Positions 1-7,457 of a stretch of 32,406 bases of DNA are shown piece by piece. Each line of letters opens with the position of its first letter. Position 1 is the first letter of the stretch. This DNA comes from JAFNGF01 sp964567045 (lineage in GTDB: Bacteria > Planctomycetota > Phycisphaerae > Sedimentisphaerales > Anaerobacaceae), in the NCBI GenBank assembly GCA_964567045.1, contig CAZMLE010000047.1, positions 1-32,406 of the forward strand. The letters are read 5' to 3'. Under the pieces are notes generated by a model, which worked only from the letters and a program-made list of their open reading frames with translations, was not told where the DNA came from and did not search any database. A program made the translations under genes and the position numbers.

Positions 1-171
1 ACCTACTCAGGCCAAATACGGTGGGGGCAGCGGAACGGCGGACGACCCGTACCAGTCGCCACGGCAGCCGATCTGATCGCACCCGACGGTCATGACAAAC
101 CGTTGGCCGCGTCCGGATTCTTTGCGAAAAAGTGCTTGACAAGTCGGCTGTTCATGGATTATTCTCTTTAG
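1..171 (+). pseudogene. Frameshifted remnant of a secreted surface-protein N-terminus
   Basis: Frame 2 reads AKYGGGSGTADDPYQ, which resembles the start of the mature region in many planctomycete secreted proteins (GGSGTxDDPYxIxTAxDL, as in GLUG or choice-of-anchor proteins). The expected next residues, ATAADLIA, continue only in frame 1, so about one base seems lost near base 55. Frame 1 then runs to a stop at 169-171 with unrelated sequence. The homology call is from memory of the motif. The upstream part lies outside the window, so this could also be a sequencing indel, although the rapid loss of similarity favours decay. Confidence 0.4.
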
Positions 172-520
172 TGTTCTGCTGCTGATAATAGATGCAGGAA
201 CGGGCGACAGTCATTTATCCTACCCGGGATTTAGGCGAGGAGGGTCGTTCTCCCCGCGTAGAAGTGTGTGTGAGATACCTTCGGGTCCCTTACATCCACG
301 GAGCCAGTGCGTGGCTCGGAGTTATCTTTGTGCCAACCACATTGCTGCAGCGGCTAAGATTCGATCTGGGGGCAGGAGGCCCTGCGGATTTCCCTGCTCA
401 ACAGGGTTTTGGCAAGTGCAATGCGGCGCCCATGCAGATTCCTATGCTCAGAAATGGGCGTTTTCCATACGGCGAAATAGTAACTCGGAAACAGTGGTCT
501 TTTGTGGGAAGGGTAGACAA
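172..520 (+). other. Leader region of the large PEP-CTERM gene
   Basis: This is a 349-base stretch without a convincing gene. A 110-codon reading frame (192-524) crosses it and overlaps the next start codon as ATGA, but it has no recognisable domain and no clear ribosome binding site. The stretch holds a perfect hairpin at 301-317 (GAGCCA, 5-base loop, TGGCTC), a small hairpin CCCTG-CTCAA-CAGGG just before 406, and a GG-N10-GC element at 411-424. Confidence 0.4.
409..425 (+). promoter_or_regulatory. Possible sigma-54 (-24/-12) promoter
   Basis: TTGGCA at 409-414 with GC at 423-424 gives the GG-N10-GC spacing of a sigma-54 promoter, about 97 bases before the start codon at 521. The -24 half matches TTGGCA well; the -12 half reads ATGC rather than TTGC. 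PEP-CTERM genes are reported to be under RpoN/PrsR control in some bacteria, which makes this worth noting. Chance matches are common in GC-rich DNA. Confidence 0.3.
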
Positions 521-3500
521 ATGAAGCTGCAAAAAGAATTAACAGTGTTGTTGTCGGCGTCGATGGCAGTCCTTATTCTAGTGAGCGCAGGGGCGTTGGG
601 CGGACCCACCGCACCTGTTGTAAGCGGATTGGTTGCGACCTTCAGGGGCAACCAATCCAACGGGATCGCCAGCGGCGTCGACGTGTCGACCCCGCCCATC
701 ACCCAGTTCTGGGTCGAGAGCCTTACGACGGACATCACGCCCGCGGCAAGCGTCCCCGGCGTGAAGCTGTTCAGTCAGTCGGCCAACGGTTCCAACGGCG
801 GGCCGGGCGTTTGGCCCTTCTCCGGCGGCGGTGGTGGAGCGGGAGCTGCGGGCCTTGATCTGTCGGCTCTTTTTGTCGGCGGCGACGATGCAATCAGAAC
901 ATCGGGTCTGAATGCATACGGCATCGGCGCGCAGAGCATCGCGGGAAGGGGTGGCAATGGGGGCACCGCCGGCGGCGTCTGGGCCTACGGGGGCGATGGG
1001 GGGGCGGGTGGCAACGGCGGCATGGTGTGGGTCTGGAGCGACGCCTATCTCAATATCTTCTCGGGCGCCATCACTTGGTTCACCCCAAGCCTCATCGAAA
1101 CGGCGGGCGGTTTTTCGCCTGGAATCTACGCCGTGAGCCGAGCCGGCGACGGCGGCGCCGGCGGTGATGCCTATTCAATTAGTTATTCCGAGGGCGGAAA
1201 CGGCGGCGTCGGCGGGTCGGGCGGAGTGGTGTACCTCCTCAGCAACAGCCACATCATCACGGCGGGCGATTCGGCCGACGGGATCTCCGCAAACAGCCTG
1301 GGGGGCGGCGGTGGCCCTGCGGGTACCGGGGGCAGCCTGTTTGGGCAGGGCGGCGATGCGCTGGGCAGCGGTCCAGGCGGTTTCGTCGTGGTATCGAATG
1401 CCGGGACCATTGAGACCACCGGCGCAGATTCTCACGGCATCTTCGCACAGAGCGTCGGAGGCTTCTCGACGGGCGCCAGCGGCGGGGGCGCGGGCGGGCT
1501 GTTCGCGTGGGGCGGCGGGGCCAACAGCGCCGGCGACGGCGGTCCTGTCCAGGTGGTGAACAGCGGTGCCATTACGACTGGAGGTGACCGTGCCGACAGC
1601 ATCTTTGCCCAGAGCGTCGGCGGTGGAGGCGGCAATGCCCCCGGCTCCGGCGGCCTGGTTGCGGTCGGCGGCACGGGTGCCGGCGGCGGCAGTGGCAATA
1701 CAGTGATAGTCACCAACAGCGGCCTGCTCCAGACCGTCGGCGACAAGTCCCGCGGCATCCTGGCCCAGAGCATCGGCGGCGGGGGCGGCGCCGGTGGCGG
1801 CTCCGGTGGGGTCTTCGCCATCGGCGGCAGCGGCAGCAGCAGCGGCAACGGCGGCGGTGTCACGGTGACCAACAGCGGGGCCATCGCCACTGGCGGCGAC
1901 CAGTCCTCCAGTATCGTCGCCCAAAGCGTTGGCGGTGGCGGCGGGGTCGGTGGCGGTGGGGGCAGCGGCTACAGCTTCATTTTTAGCCAGGGCGGCGGTG
2001 GCGGCGCCGGCGGCAGCGGCGGCGACGTGACAGTCCACAACAGTGCTGGACTTACAACCTCGGGCGCCGATTCAAGCGCCATCCTGGCGCAGAGCATCGG
2101 CGGCGGCGGTGGGGCTGGCGGCGGGGCTTATGACGTCGGCGTTGGGTTCACCATGGCCATTGGTGGCGCAGGCACGCTTGGCGGTCAGGGTGGACAGGTC
2201 CATGTCGACAGTGGAGATACATCGATCAGCACCGCAGGCGATTTCTCACATGGAATCCGCGCCATGAGCGTTGGTGGAGGGGGCGGCAGCGGTGGCAACG
2301 CCATCAACTACACTGGTGGACTCTTGTTCTCGGCCGGTCTCTCGCTGGGCGGACAAGGCGGCGGCGGCGGTAATGGCGGCACCGTCAATCTGAGCAGCGG
2401 CAGCCAGATCACCACGCAGGGCGAACATGCCCACGGCCTTTATGCCGAGAGCATCGGCGGCGGCGGCGGTTCCGGAGGAAACGCCACTGCCTGGAGCTTC
2501 GGTAGCTCTATTCCTATTCCAGGCCCTGATGCCCTTCCCAGCATAACTGCAAGTATAAGCGTGGGCGGCAGTGCGGGGGCCGGCGGTAACGGCCAGGCCG
2601 TCACCATCAATAGCACCGGCGACATCAGTACCTCTGCGTTCAATTCCTACGGCATCCTGGCACAAAGTGTGGCTGGTGGCGGCGGTGATGGGGGTAACAG
2701 TATGGCCGGTACCATCGCTATCAATAGCTATGCGGCCTCGATGGCAGTAGGCGGCGCAGGCGGCAGCGGGGGCAGCGGCGGCGTCGTCCAGGTGGATAGC
2801 GCCGGCCACACGGGCACGCAAGGCGACTTCGCCTATGGGATCCTGGGCCAGAGCATTGGCGGGGGCGGGGGCACCGGCGGCAGCAGCAAGACCTTCCTGG
2901 CTGACATCGGGATCATGACGAGCTGGAAGAAATTCCTCTCTCCGAGTGCAACTCTTACCATGTCGCTTGGTGGCAAGGGCGGCGGCGGCGGCGACGGTGG
3001 GGCTGTCGATATCACTAACACCGGCGATATTGACACACGGGGCGAATTTGCTCATGGGATACTTGCGCAGAGCGTCGGTGGCGGCGGCGGGGTCGCTGGG
3101 GACAGCACCAGCATCGCCATCGAAATAAGCAGCAATCCGGAGGATTACACACCCTTTGCCGGTCTCATGAATGTTGACGCCAAGCTCTTGTTGGGCGGCA
3201 GTGGCGGCAGCGGTGGAGACGGCGGGCTCGTCCATGTGGCAAACCATGACAGCATCGTCACCCAGGGCGACTTTGCCAACGGGATCCTCGCTCAGAGCAT
3301 CGGAGGCGGCGGTGGTGCGGCGGGATATGTCCATAACGATGTCTACTGTCTCACCAGCCCGACGTCCGCCATGGTATTGCAGCTCGCTGGCGGTGGTGGC
3401 GGCAATGGCGGCAATGTCACGGTTGAGAACAGTGCGGACATCACCACCCACGGAGACTTCGCCCACGGGATACTCGCCCAGAGCGTCGGTGGCGGCGGTG

Positions 3501-4588
3501 GATTTGCCGGCGTCAGCGAAGAGGGTGGCTTGAGCACTCTGGTGGGCCCTCTGACCTATGGCATTTCCATGCCGGACACGGGCTCCGGCGTCGGTTTTGC
3601 CGGCAGTGCCGGCGGCTCGGGCTCGGCGGGCGCGGTCAGCGTCACTCACACCGGTAGCATCACGACGCACGGCGATACGGCCCACGGCATCCTCGCACAG
3701 AGTGCAGCGGGGTCTGGCACGGCCGGTCCGGTCACCGTCACGCTTGCCAGCGACATCACGGCCAATGGCGTGAACTCCGACGGTATCCATGCACAGAGCG
3801 TCGGTGGCAGCGGCCGTGGTAATATCTCCGTCAACATCGGCGGCGGCACGGTCCGAGGCGGCTCAGACACCGGCGCTGGAGTCAATATCGACGGCGGAGC
3901 CAATAATACGCTCACCAACTCCGGCAGCATCTCAGCTCTCAGTGGTAAAGCGGTCGTCGGAGGTGTCGCCAACGACACGGTCAATAACAACGGCATAATC
4001 ACCGGCACGGTCAATCTTGGCACGGGGTCAAACGCCTTCAACAACAATCCAGCCGGAGTATTCAACTCCGGTACATTCGTCGACCTTGGCGCTGGCAACA
4101 CACTGACCAATGCCGGAGTTTTCTCGCCCGGCGGTTTAGGAGCGGCTTTCAATACCACGCTCATCGGCGACCTCGTTCAGTCGGCCTCGGGCCTCTTTGA
4201 GATAGAAATCGGGGGATTCACGCTGGGGTCATTCGACTTTATAGACATCACAGGTACGCTGACGGGCGAGCTAGACACCTTGGGTTTCGCCTTGCCGACG
4301 GGCAATATCAACTTCTCATTCTTGTCGGGCTATGACATTGCTTCGGAAATTGCCCCTGGACAGAGTATGACACTTCAGTTCTTGAATTCTGGTTATATAG
4401 GAAGCTTCGCACCCACAATGTCATACGGTTTCTTAGGCAGCCCTTCGGGCTTTCAGTATAATGTGTTTCAACAGAATACCGGATTGTACTTTCAGGCTGT
4501 CCACCCCATTCCCGCTCCAAGTGCTTTTCTGCTTGGATGCATTGGCCTCGGCGTTCTCGGCTGGGCTCGCCGGAGGGTGAGATTGTGA
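521..4588 (+). CDS. Giant glycine-rich repeat protein with PEP-CTERM sorting tail
   Basis: The start at 521 was chosen because GGGAAGGG lies 7-14 bases upstream and the product begins with a clear signal peptide (MKLQKELTVLLSASMAVLIL...). The 1355-residue product holds about 17 copies of a unit centred on GDxxHGILAQSxGGGGG, each 60-80 residues apart and separated by variable Gly/Ser stretches. The last part (about 1060-1250) reads like the passenger of an autotransporter (TNSGSI..., GTVNLGTGSN...). The protein ends in PAPSAFLLGCIGLGVLGWAR followed by Arg residues, a PEP-CTERM motif with PAPS instead of PEP, which exosortase would process. Such GILAQSIGGGGG repeats are well known in proteobacterial autotransporters, which end in a beta-barrel; here the barrel is absent. 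Likely an exported, surface-anchored or released fibrous matrix protein. Confidence 0.85.
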   Translation: MKLQKELTVLLSASMAVLILVSAGALGGPTAPVVSGLVATFRGNQSNGIASGVDVSTPPITQFWVESLTTDITPAASVPGVKLFSQSANGSNGGPGVWPFSGGGGGAGAAGLDLSALFVGGDDAIRTSGLNAYGIGAQSIAGRGGNGGTAGGVWAYGGDGGAGGNGGMVWVWSDAYLNIFSGAITWFTPSLIETAGGFSPGIYAVSRAGDGGAGGDAYSISYSEGGNGGVGGSGGVVYLLSNSHIITAGDSADGISANSLGGGGGPAGTGGSLFGQGGDALGSGPGGFVVVSNAGTIETTGADSHGIFAQSVGGFSTGASGGGAGGLFAWGGGANSAGDGGPVQVVNSGAITTGGDRADSIFAQSVGGGGGNAPGSGGLVAVGGTGAGGGSGNTVIVTNSGLLQTVGDKSRGILAQSIGGGGGAGGGSGGVFAIGGSGSSSGNGGGVTVTNSGAIATGGDQSSSIVAQSVGGGGGVGGGGGSGYSFIFSQGGGGGAGGSGGDVTVHNSAGLTTSGADSSAILAQSIGGGGGAGGGAYDVGVGFTMAIGGAGTLGGQGGQVHVDSGDTSISTAGDFSHGIRAMSVGGGGGSGGNAINYTGGLLFSAGLSLGGQGGGGGNGGTVNLSSGSQITTQGEHAHGLYAESIGGGGGSGGNATAWSFGSSIPIPGPDALPSITASISVGGSAGAGGNGQAVTINSTGDISTSAFNSYGILAQSVAGGGGDGGNSMAGTIAINSYAASMAVGGAGGSGGSGGVVQVDSAGHTGTQGDFAYGILGQSIGGGGGTGGSSKTFLADIGIMTSWKKFLSPSATLTMSLGGKGGGGGDGGAVDITNTGDIDTRGEFAHGILAQSVGGGGGVAGDSTSIAIEISSNPEDYTPFAGLMNVDAKLLLGGSGGSGGDGGLVHVANHDSIVTQGDFANGILAQSIGGGGGAAGYVHNDVYCLTSPTSAMVLQLAGGGGGNGGNVTVENSADITTHGDFAHGILAQSVGGGGGFAGVSEEGGLSTLVGPLTYGISMPDTGSGVGFAGSAGGSGSAGAVSVTHTGSITTHGDTAHGILAQSAAGSGTAGPVTVTLASDITANGVNSDGIHAQSVGGSGRGNISVNIGGGTVRGGSDTGAGVNIDGGANNTLTNSGSISALSGKAVVGGVANDTVNNNGIITGTVNLGTGSNAFNNNPAGVFNSGTFVDLGAGNTLTNAGVFSPGGLGAAFNTTLIGDLVQSASGLFEIEIGGFTLGSFDFIDITGTLTGELDTLGFALPTGNINFSFLSGYDIASEIAPGQSMTLQFLNSGYIGSFAPTMSYGFLGSPSGFQYNVFQQNTGLYFQAVHPIPAPSAFLLGCIGLGVLGWARRRVRL

Positions 4589-4589
4589 A

Positions 4590-4904
4590 TTGGCTGTCGC
4601 AGTCAGGTGGGGCTGCCAGAGTATATATCAAGGATATCCGCCTGACGAAGCGGACGCCGTAGGAGCGTGCTGGATTCTCGAAGACAGGGACTATCAGTAC
4701 TTGGCGTGGGAGTTCGTCATCGCTGATTTCGACGCTGATGCTGATACCGACTTTGCCGACTTCTGCATCCTTGCCGAACATTGGCTTGCAGCCGACGGCA
4801 GCTTCTGGTGCGGCCAGGGCTGTGATCTAACTAACGATGGGAGCGTTGATTTTGATGACTTGAAAGAATTTGCCCAGAGGTGGGTAACCGGCATGGCACC
4901 ATAA
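4590..4904 (+). CDS. Small dockerin-like protein or dockerin remnant
   Basis: The 104-residue frame begins with TTG one base after the stop of the PEP-CTERM gene; GGAGGG, inside the end of that gene, could serve as ribosome binding site about 12 bases upstream. The last 60 residues carry two Asp/Asn-rich loops (FDADADTDFADFCILAEHWL and LTNDGSVDFDDLKEFAQRW), the paired calcium-binding style of dockerin type I modules that close many Phycisphaerae secreted proteins. The first 40 residues resemble nothing known to me and there is no signal peptide. It may be the C-terminal remnant of a lost gene or a translationally coupled small protein. Confidence 0.45.
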   Translation: MAVAVRWGCQSIYQGYPPDEADAVGACWILEDRDYQYLAWEFVIADFDADADTDFADFCILAEHWLAADGSFWCGQGCDLTNDGSVDFDDLKEFAQRWVTGMAP

Positions 4905-4932
4905 ACCGCCACAGAGGATATGGAGCAAGAGA

Positions 4933-5002
4933 CGAATAACGAATATTGCACGCTGAATTCCGAACTTCGATGTTTCTTCTTCGATATTCGGCATTCTTAT
5001 AG
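4933..5002. repeat. Heptameric degenerate tandem array, CGAATAT class
   Basis: Ten consecutive 7-base units can be laid out without gaps, starting CGAATAA, CGAATAT and including TGAATTC, CGAACTT, CGATGTT, CGATATT, CGGCATT. Units vary, but the CGA start and the T/A-rich end recur in register. It is flanked on both sides by fragments of a CTCTGTG-type element (GCCACAGAGGA near 4906 and CTCTGTGCTCTGCGG near 5006), so several repeat types share this 133-base gap between convergent genes. Confidence 0.7.
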
Positions 5003-5037
5003 GTTCTCTGTGCTCTGCGGCTCTTTTGGACCGGCCG

Positions 5038-6990
5038 TCACGGTGTTATCGGGACGGTTTTAGAGCCGTAGAAATACTGGCCGGATGGCAATTGCCCGAC
5101 AACCTTTAATTCCACGCTGCGGGCCTGCGGCAGAATGGCTTCCAGCAACTGCTTCTTGAGAAAGAAGGCGCAAATCCTTTGCGCCGGCGGAATGCCAAGC
5201 TCGCGGTACATATAGTGTGGCGGCCGCGTGCCCGCGATACCGCCGGGATACAGCGATAACTGTTCCGCGCCGCCGACCTGATCGGGCGTGACGCCGGCGG
5301 GCAAACGCAGTTGAACGAATATGGTTGGCTGTCCGCTGCGTCGGCGGATCGGCTGTGGATAAACCCTGAGCTCGGTCTGTATCGCGCTTGTCGCCGTCAC
5401 CACCACCTGATCGGGCAGGGAATCATCAAATCCGTCGTTGACGACCAATTCGATGATGTGCCTTCCCACGGGCAGGGTGATGGTCGGGCTTACACCTTCT
5501 GCGGTGTAATTGGCATCGCCCCCGACTGGATTGGGGGTCGTCCATCGCCACAGATAGGTCAGACTATTGCCGTCCTGGTCATAAGAGCCGGAGCCGTCTA
5601 ACGAGACTACTGCTGTTCCATCCATTGGCGTAAATACCGCCTGGTCATCTCCGGCATTGGCAACCGGAGCAATATTATGCACCGGCGGCGCAGGCGCCAC
5701 TGCTTCATAAGCACCGATATCCACTGCGGCGCCGTTTATCCGCCCCGGCCCGGCGGGGCCCTGGATGTCCCACGGGATCAGCTCAGTTGTGTTCGCATCG
5801 TTATTGAGGTCCGTGTAATCCGGCGGTACTTGTGTGCTGTTGCCGGCATCGATGCAGGGCGAACCGGGAAGTAGCTGGTAATCACGGTTGTTCGCACCAG
5901 CAAACATCGGGTCGGCATCGATGTTGCCATCACCGGGCCAGCCTCCTGCCAGACAGGTGTAGGTAATCATCATCGTTCCATCTTTAGGATAAATCTCATC
6001 GGGCATATCAGCCCAGAAGATGCAGTTTGTGACTGTCCCCAGCACGCCGGAGCTGGCGTCGTTCCACATTCCGCCGCCGGCCGTATGTGCCGAGTTGGCG
6101 GTGAAGGTACAGTTGACCAGCGTTGGCGCGCTGCCATAGTGGTTAGCGATCGCGGCGCCGCAGTTGGCCAAGTTGTTGCTGAACACGCAGTTGGTCAGGC
6201 TTGGGCTGCTGGCGTCTCGGTTACCGATTCCGCCGCCGTAGGCTGCCGAGTTGCCGCTGAGTGTGCAGTTCACCAGCACCGGATTGCTCAGCTCTTGGTT
6301 GTACATCGCTGCGCCGTACCACGATGAATTGCCGGTGAACGTGCAGTTGATCACTGTCGGGCTGCTTGTAGAGTTTGCCATTCCGCTGCCCCGGATGCCC
6401 CAGTTCTGCTTGAAGACACAGTTTTTTATGGTGGGGCTGCCGTTAACGTTACGCATCCCGGCGCCGGCATCATGCCCATCCAGGAAGTAGCCGTTAGCGT
6501 TTCCGGCGGTAATGATAAAACCGTCGATTACGGCAGTTGCGTCCGTCCCACTTCCAGTCACTACGTGATAGCTGTTCTCGCTGTTGTGGGCAAAAGCTGA
6601 GCCTTCGTCTCCCTTCAGGTCTCCGCTGAGAATGGTCTTATGTGCGTTGATGTCTCTGGCATTGGGATCCGGCGCACCAGAGCCGGCGTAGCCACCCCGC
6701 ATGGTGACTCCGCTGGCAAGCTGGAACGTAGCGGTTCGGTCGCTGGCTGTGACTGTCGCCCCGCGGTCCGGCTTATATGTGCCCTGGGCCACGCGGATTT
6801 CGGCGCCGCTTGAGGCGGCTGCCAGAGCATCCTGAAGGCAATTATAAGCGTCGGCCCAACTGGTGCCGTTATTTGCACCGACGGCGTTGGCATCGACAAA
6901 TATGGTTTGTCCGCCGGCTGCGCAGGCCATCGTCAGCAAGAGTACCGGCACTATAAGCCAGGCGTTTGGATTTGTTCTTTTAGCTTCCAT
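5038..6990 (-). CDS. Secreted right-handed beta-helix protein with PKD-like domain
   Basis: The start is placed at the ATG at 6990, 11 bases after GGAGGAG; the longer frame would start with a TTG that overlaps that site. The 650-residue product has a signal peptide (WLIVPVLLLTMACAAGG). Residues about 28-390 are a polymorphic right-handed beta-helix: FVDANAVGANNGTSWADAY, then rungs such as NCTFTGNSS, NCTLSGNSA, NCVFSNNLA and the closing PCIDAGN (choice-of-anchor Q type). Residues about 435-535 are PKD/K319-like (APVANAGDDQ...LDGSGSYD). The final 110 residues have no obvious family. No sorting or dockerin signal ends it. Likely surface or periplasmic, with pectin-lyase fold; substrate unknown. 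Confidence 0.8.
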   Translation of the reverse strand: MEAKRTNPNAWLIVPVLLLTMACAAGGQTIFVDANAVGANNGTSWADAYNCLQDALAAASSGAEIRVAQGTYKPDRGATVTASDRTATFQLASGVTMRGGYAGSGAPDPNARDINAHKTILSGDLKGDEGSAFAHNSENSYHVVTGSGTDATAVIDGFIITAGNANGYFLDGHDAGAGMRNVNGSPTIKNCVFKQNWGIRGSGMANSTSSPTVINCTFTGNSSWYGAAMYNQELSNPVLVNCTLSGNSAAYGGGIGNRDASSPSLTNCVFSNNLANCGAAIANHYGSAPTLVNCTFTANSAHTAGGGMWNDASSGVLGTVTNCIFWADMPDEIYPKDGTMMITYTCLAGGWPGDGNIDADPMFAGANNRDYQLLPGSPCIDAGNSTQVPPDYTDLNNDANTTELIPWDIQGPAGPGRINGAAVDIGAYEAVAPAPPVHNIAPVANAGDDQAVFTPMDGTAVVSLDGSGSYDQDGNSLTYLWRWTTPNPVGGDANYTAEGVSPTITLPVGRHIIELVVNDGFDDSLPDQVVVTATSAIQTELRVYPQPIRRRSGQPTIFVQLRLPAGVTPDQVGGAEQLSLYPGGIAGTRPPHYMYRELGIPPAQRICAFFLKKQLLEAILPQARSVELKVVGQLPSGQYFYGSKTVPITP

Positions 6991-7011
6991 TAGTTTATCA
7001 GCTCCTCCCAA

Positions 7012-7457
7012 GATTGTTTGCAGAGCGACATCTTATTTATCGCGCACATACCGCGCAGGGATTACCCTCCAATGGCTGTTGCAGCTCATATTTATAAGCC
7101 TGTGGCTTATAGGCCGCAATTTGTAGCCGCTCCTCCTTCCTTAGTGCCTCAGGGGCGGCGACTTTCAGGTACATTATCGCCCATTTAGGCCTTGCTGTCA
7201 AGAAAATTCACGCCAACCGCCCCGTTTGAAAGCTGCCTGCTGACATCTGATAATCCCCGCTGCCTCGTATTGCTCCGCCCTATGCGGATTGAGAATAAAA
7301 AAACCCACAAAATCCGATAACAAAAGGCAAAAATCCGACAGTCGGTCCTCCGTTACGTATTGGTTTTCTGGGTTCCATTGACATTAAGGGACCCGTTCGG
7401 TAGTATTTTTGTAGATCGGGTTTTATTTTGGCTGTTTGAGTAACGGGAGAGCACAGA
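7012..7457. other. Divergent intergenic region
   Basis: This 446-base stretch separates the beta-helix gene from the type IIG gene. It contains a perfect hairpin at 7093-7111 (TATAAGCC, loop TGT, GGCTTATA) followed by AGGCCG, which resembles the GGCTTA/GGCTAA hairpin repeats elsewhere in the window, and a promoter at 7378-7406. I see no coding potential in it. Confidence 0.5.
7378..7406 (+). promoter_or_regulatory. Sigma-70-type promoter for the type IIG gene
   Basis: TTGACA (7378-7383), a 17-base spacer and TAGTAT (7401-7406). Transcription would begin near 7413 and give a leader of about 45 bases before the GGGAG ribosome binding site and ATG at 7458. Confidence 0.55.

Noticed and set aside
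192..524. 110-codon frame overlapping the PEP-CTERM start as ATGA
   Set aside because: No ribosome binding site, no domain, and the composition looks like an untranslated leader. The overlap is probably chance.
1175..3790. Long antisense reading frames (287 and 514 codons) within the PEP-CTERM gene
   Set aside because: They mirror the GC-rich repeats of the sense gene, giving Ala/Asp/Gly-rich strings with no start signals or known domains.
521..4100. Regular repeats that might be taken for a CRISPR or DNA satellite
   Set aside because: Spacing varies, the frame stays open for the whole length, and codons differ between copies, so the repeat is at protein level.
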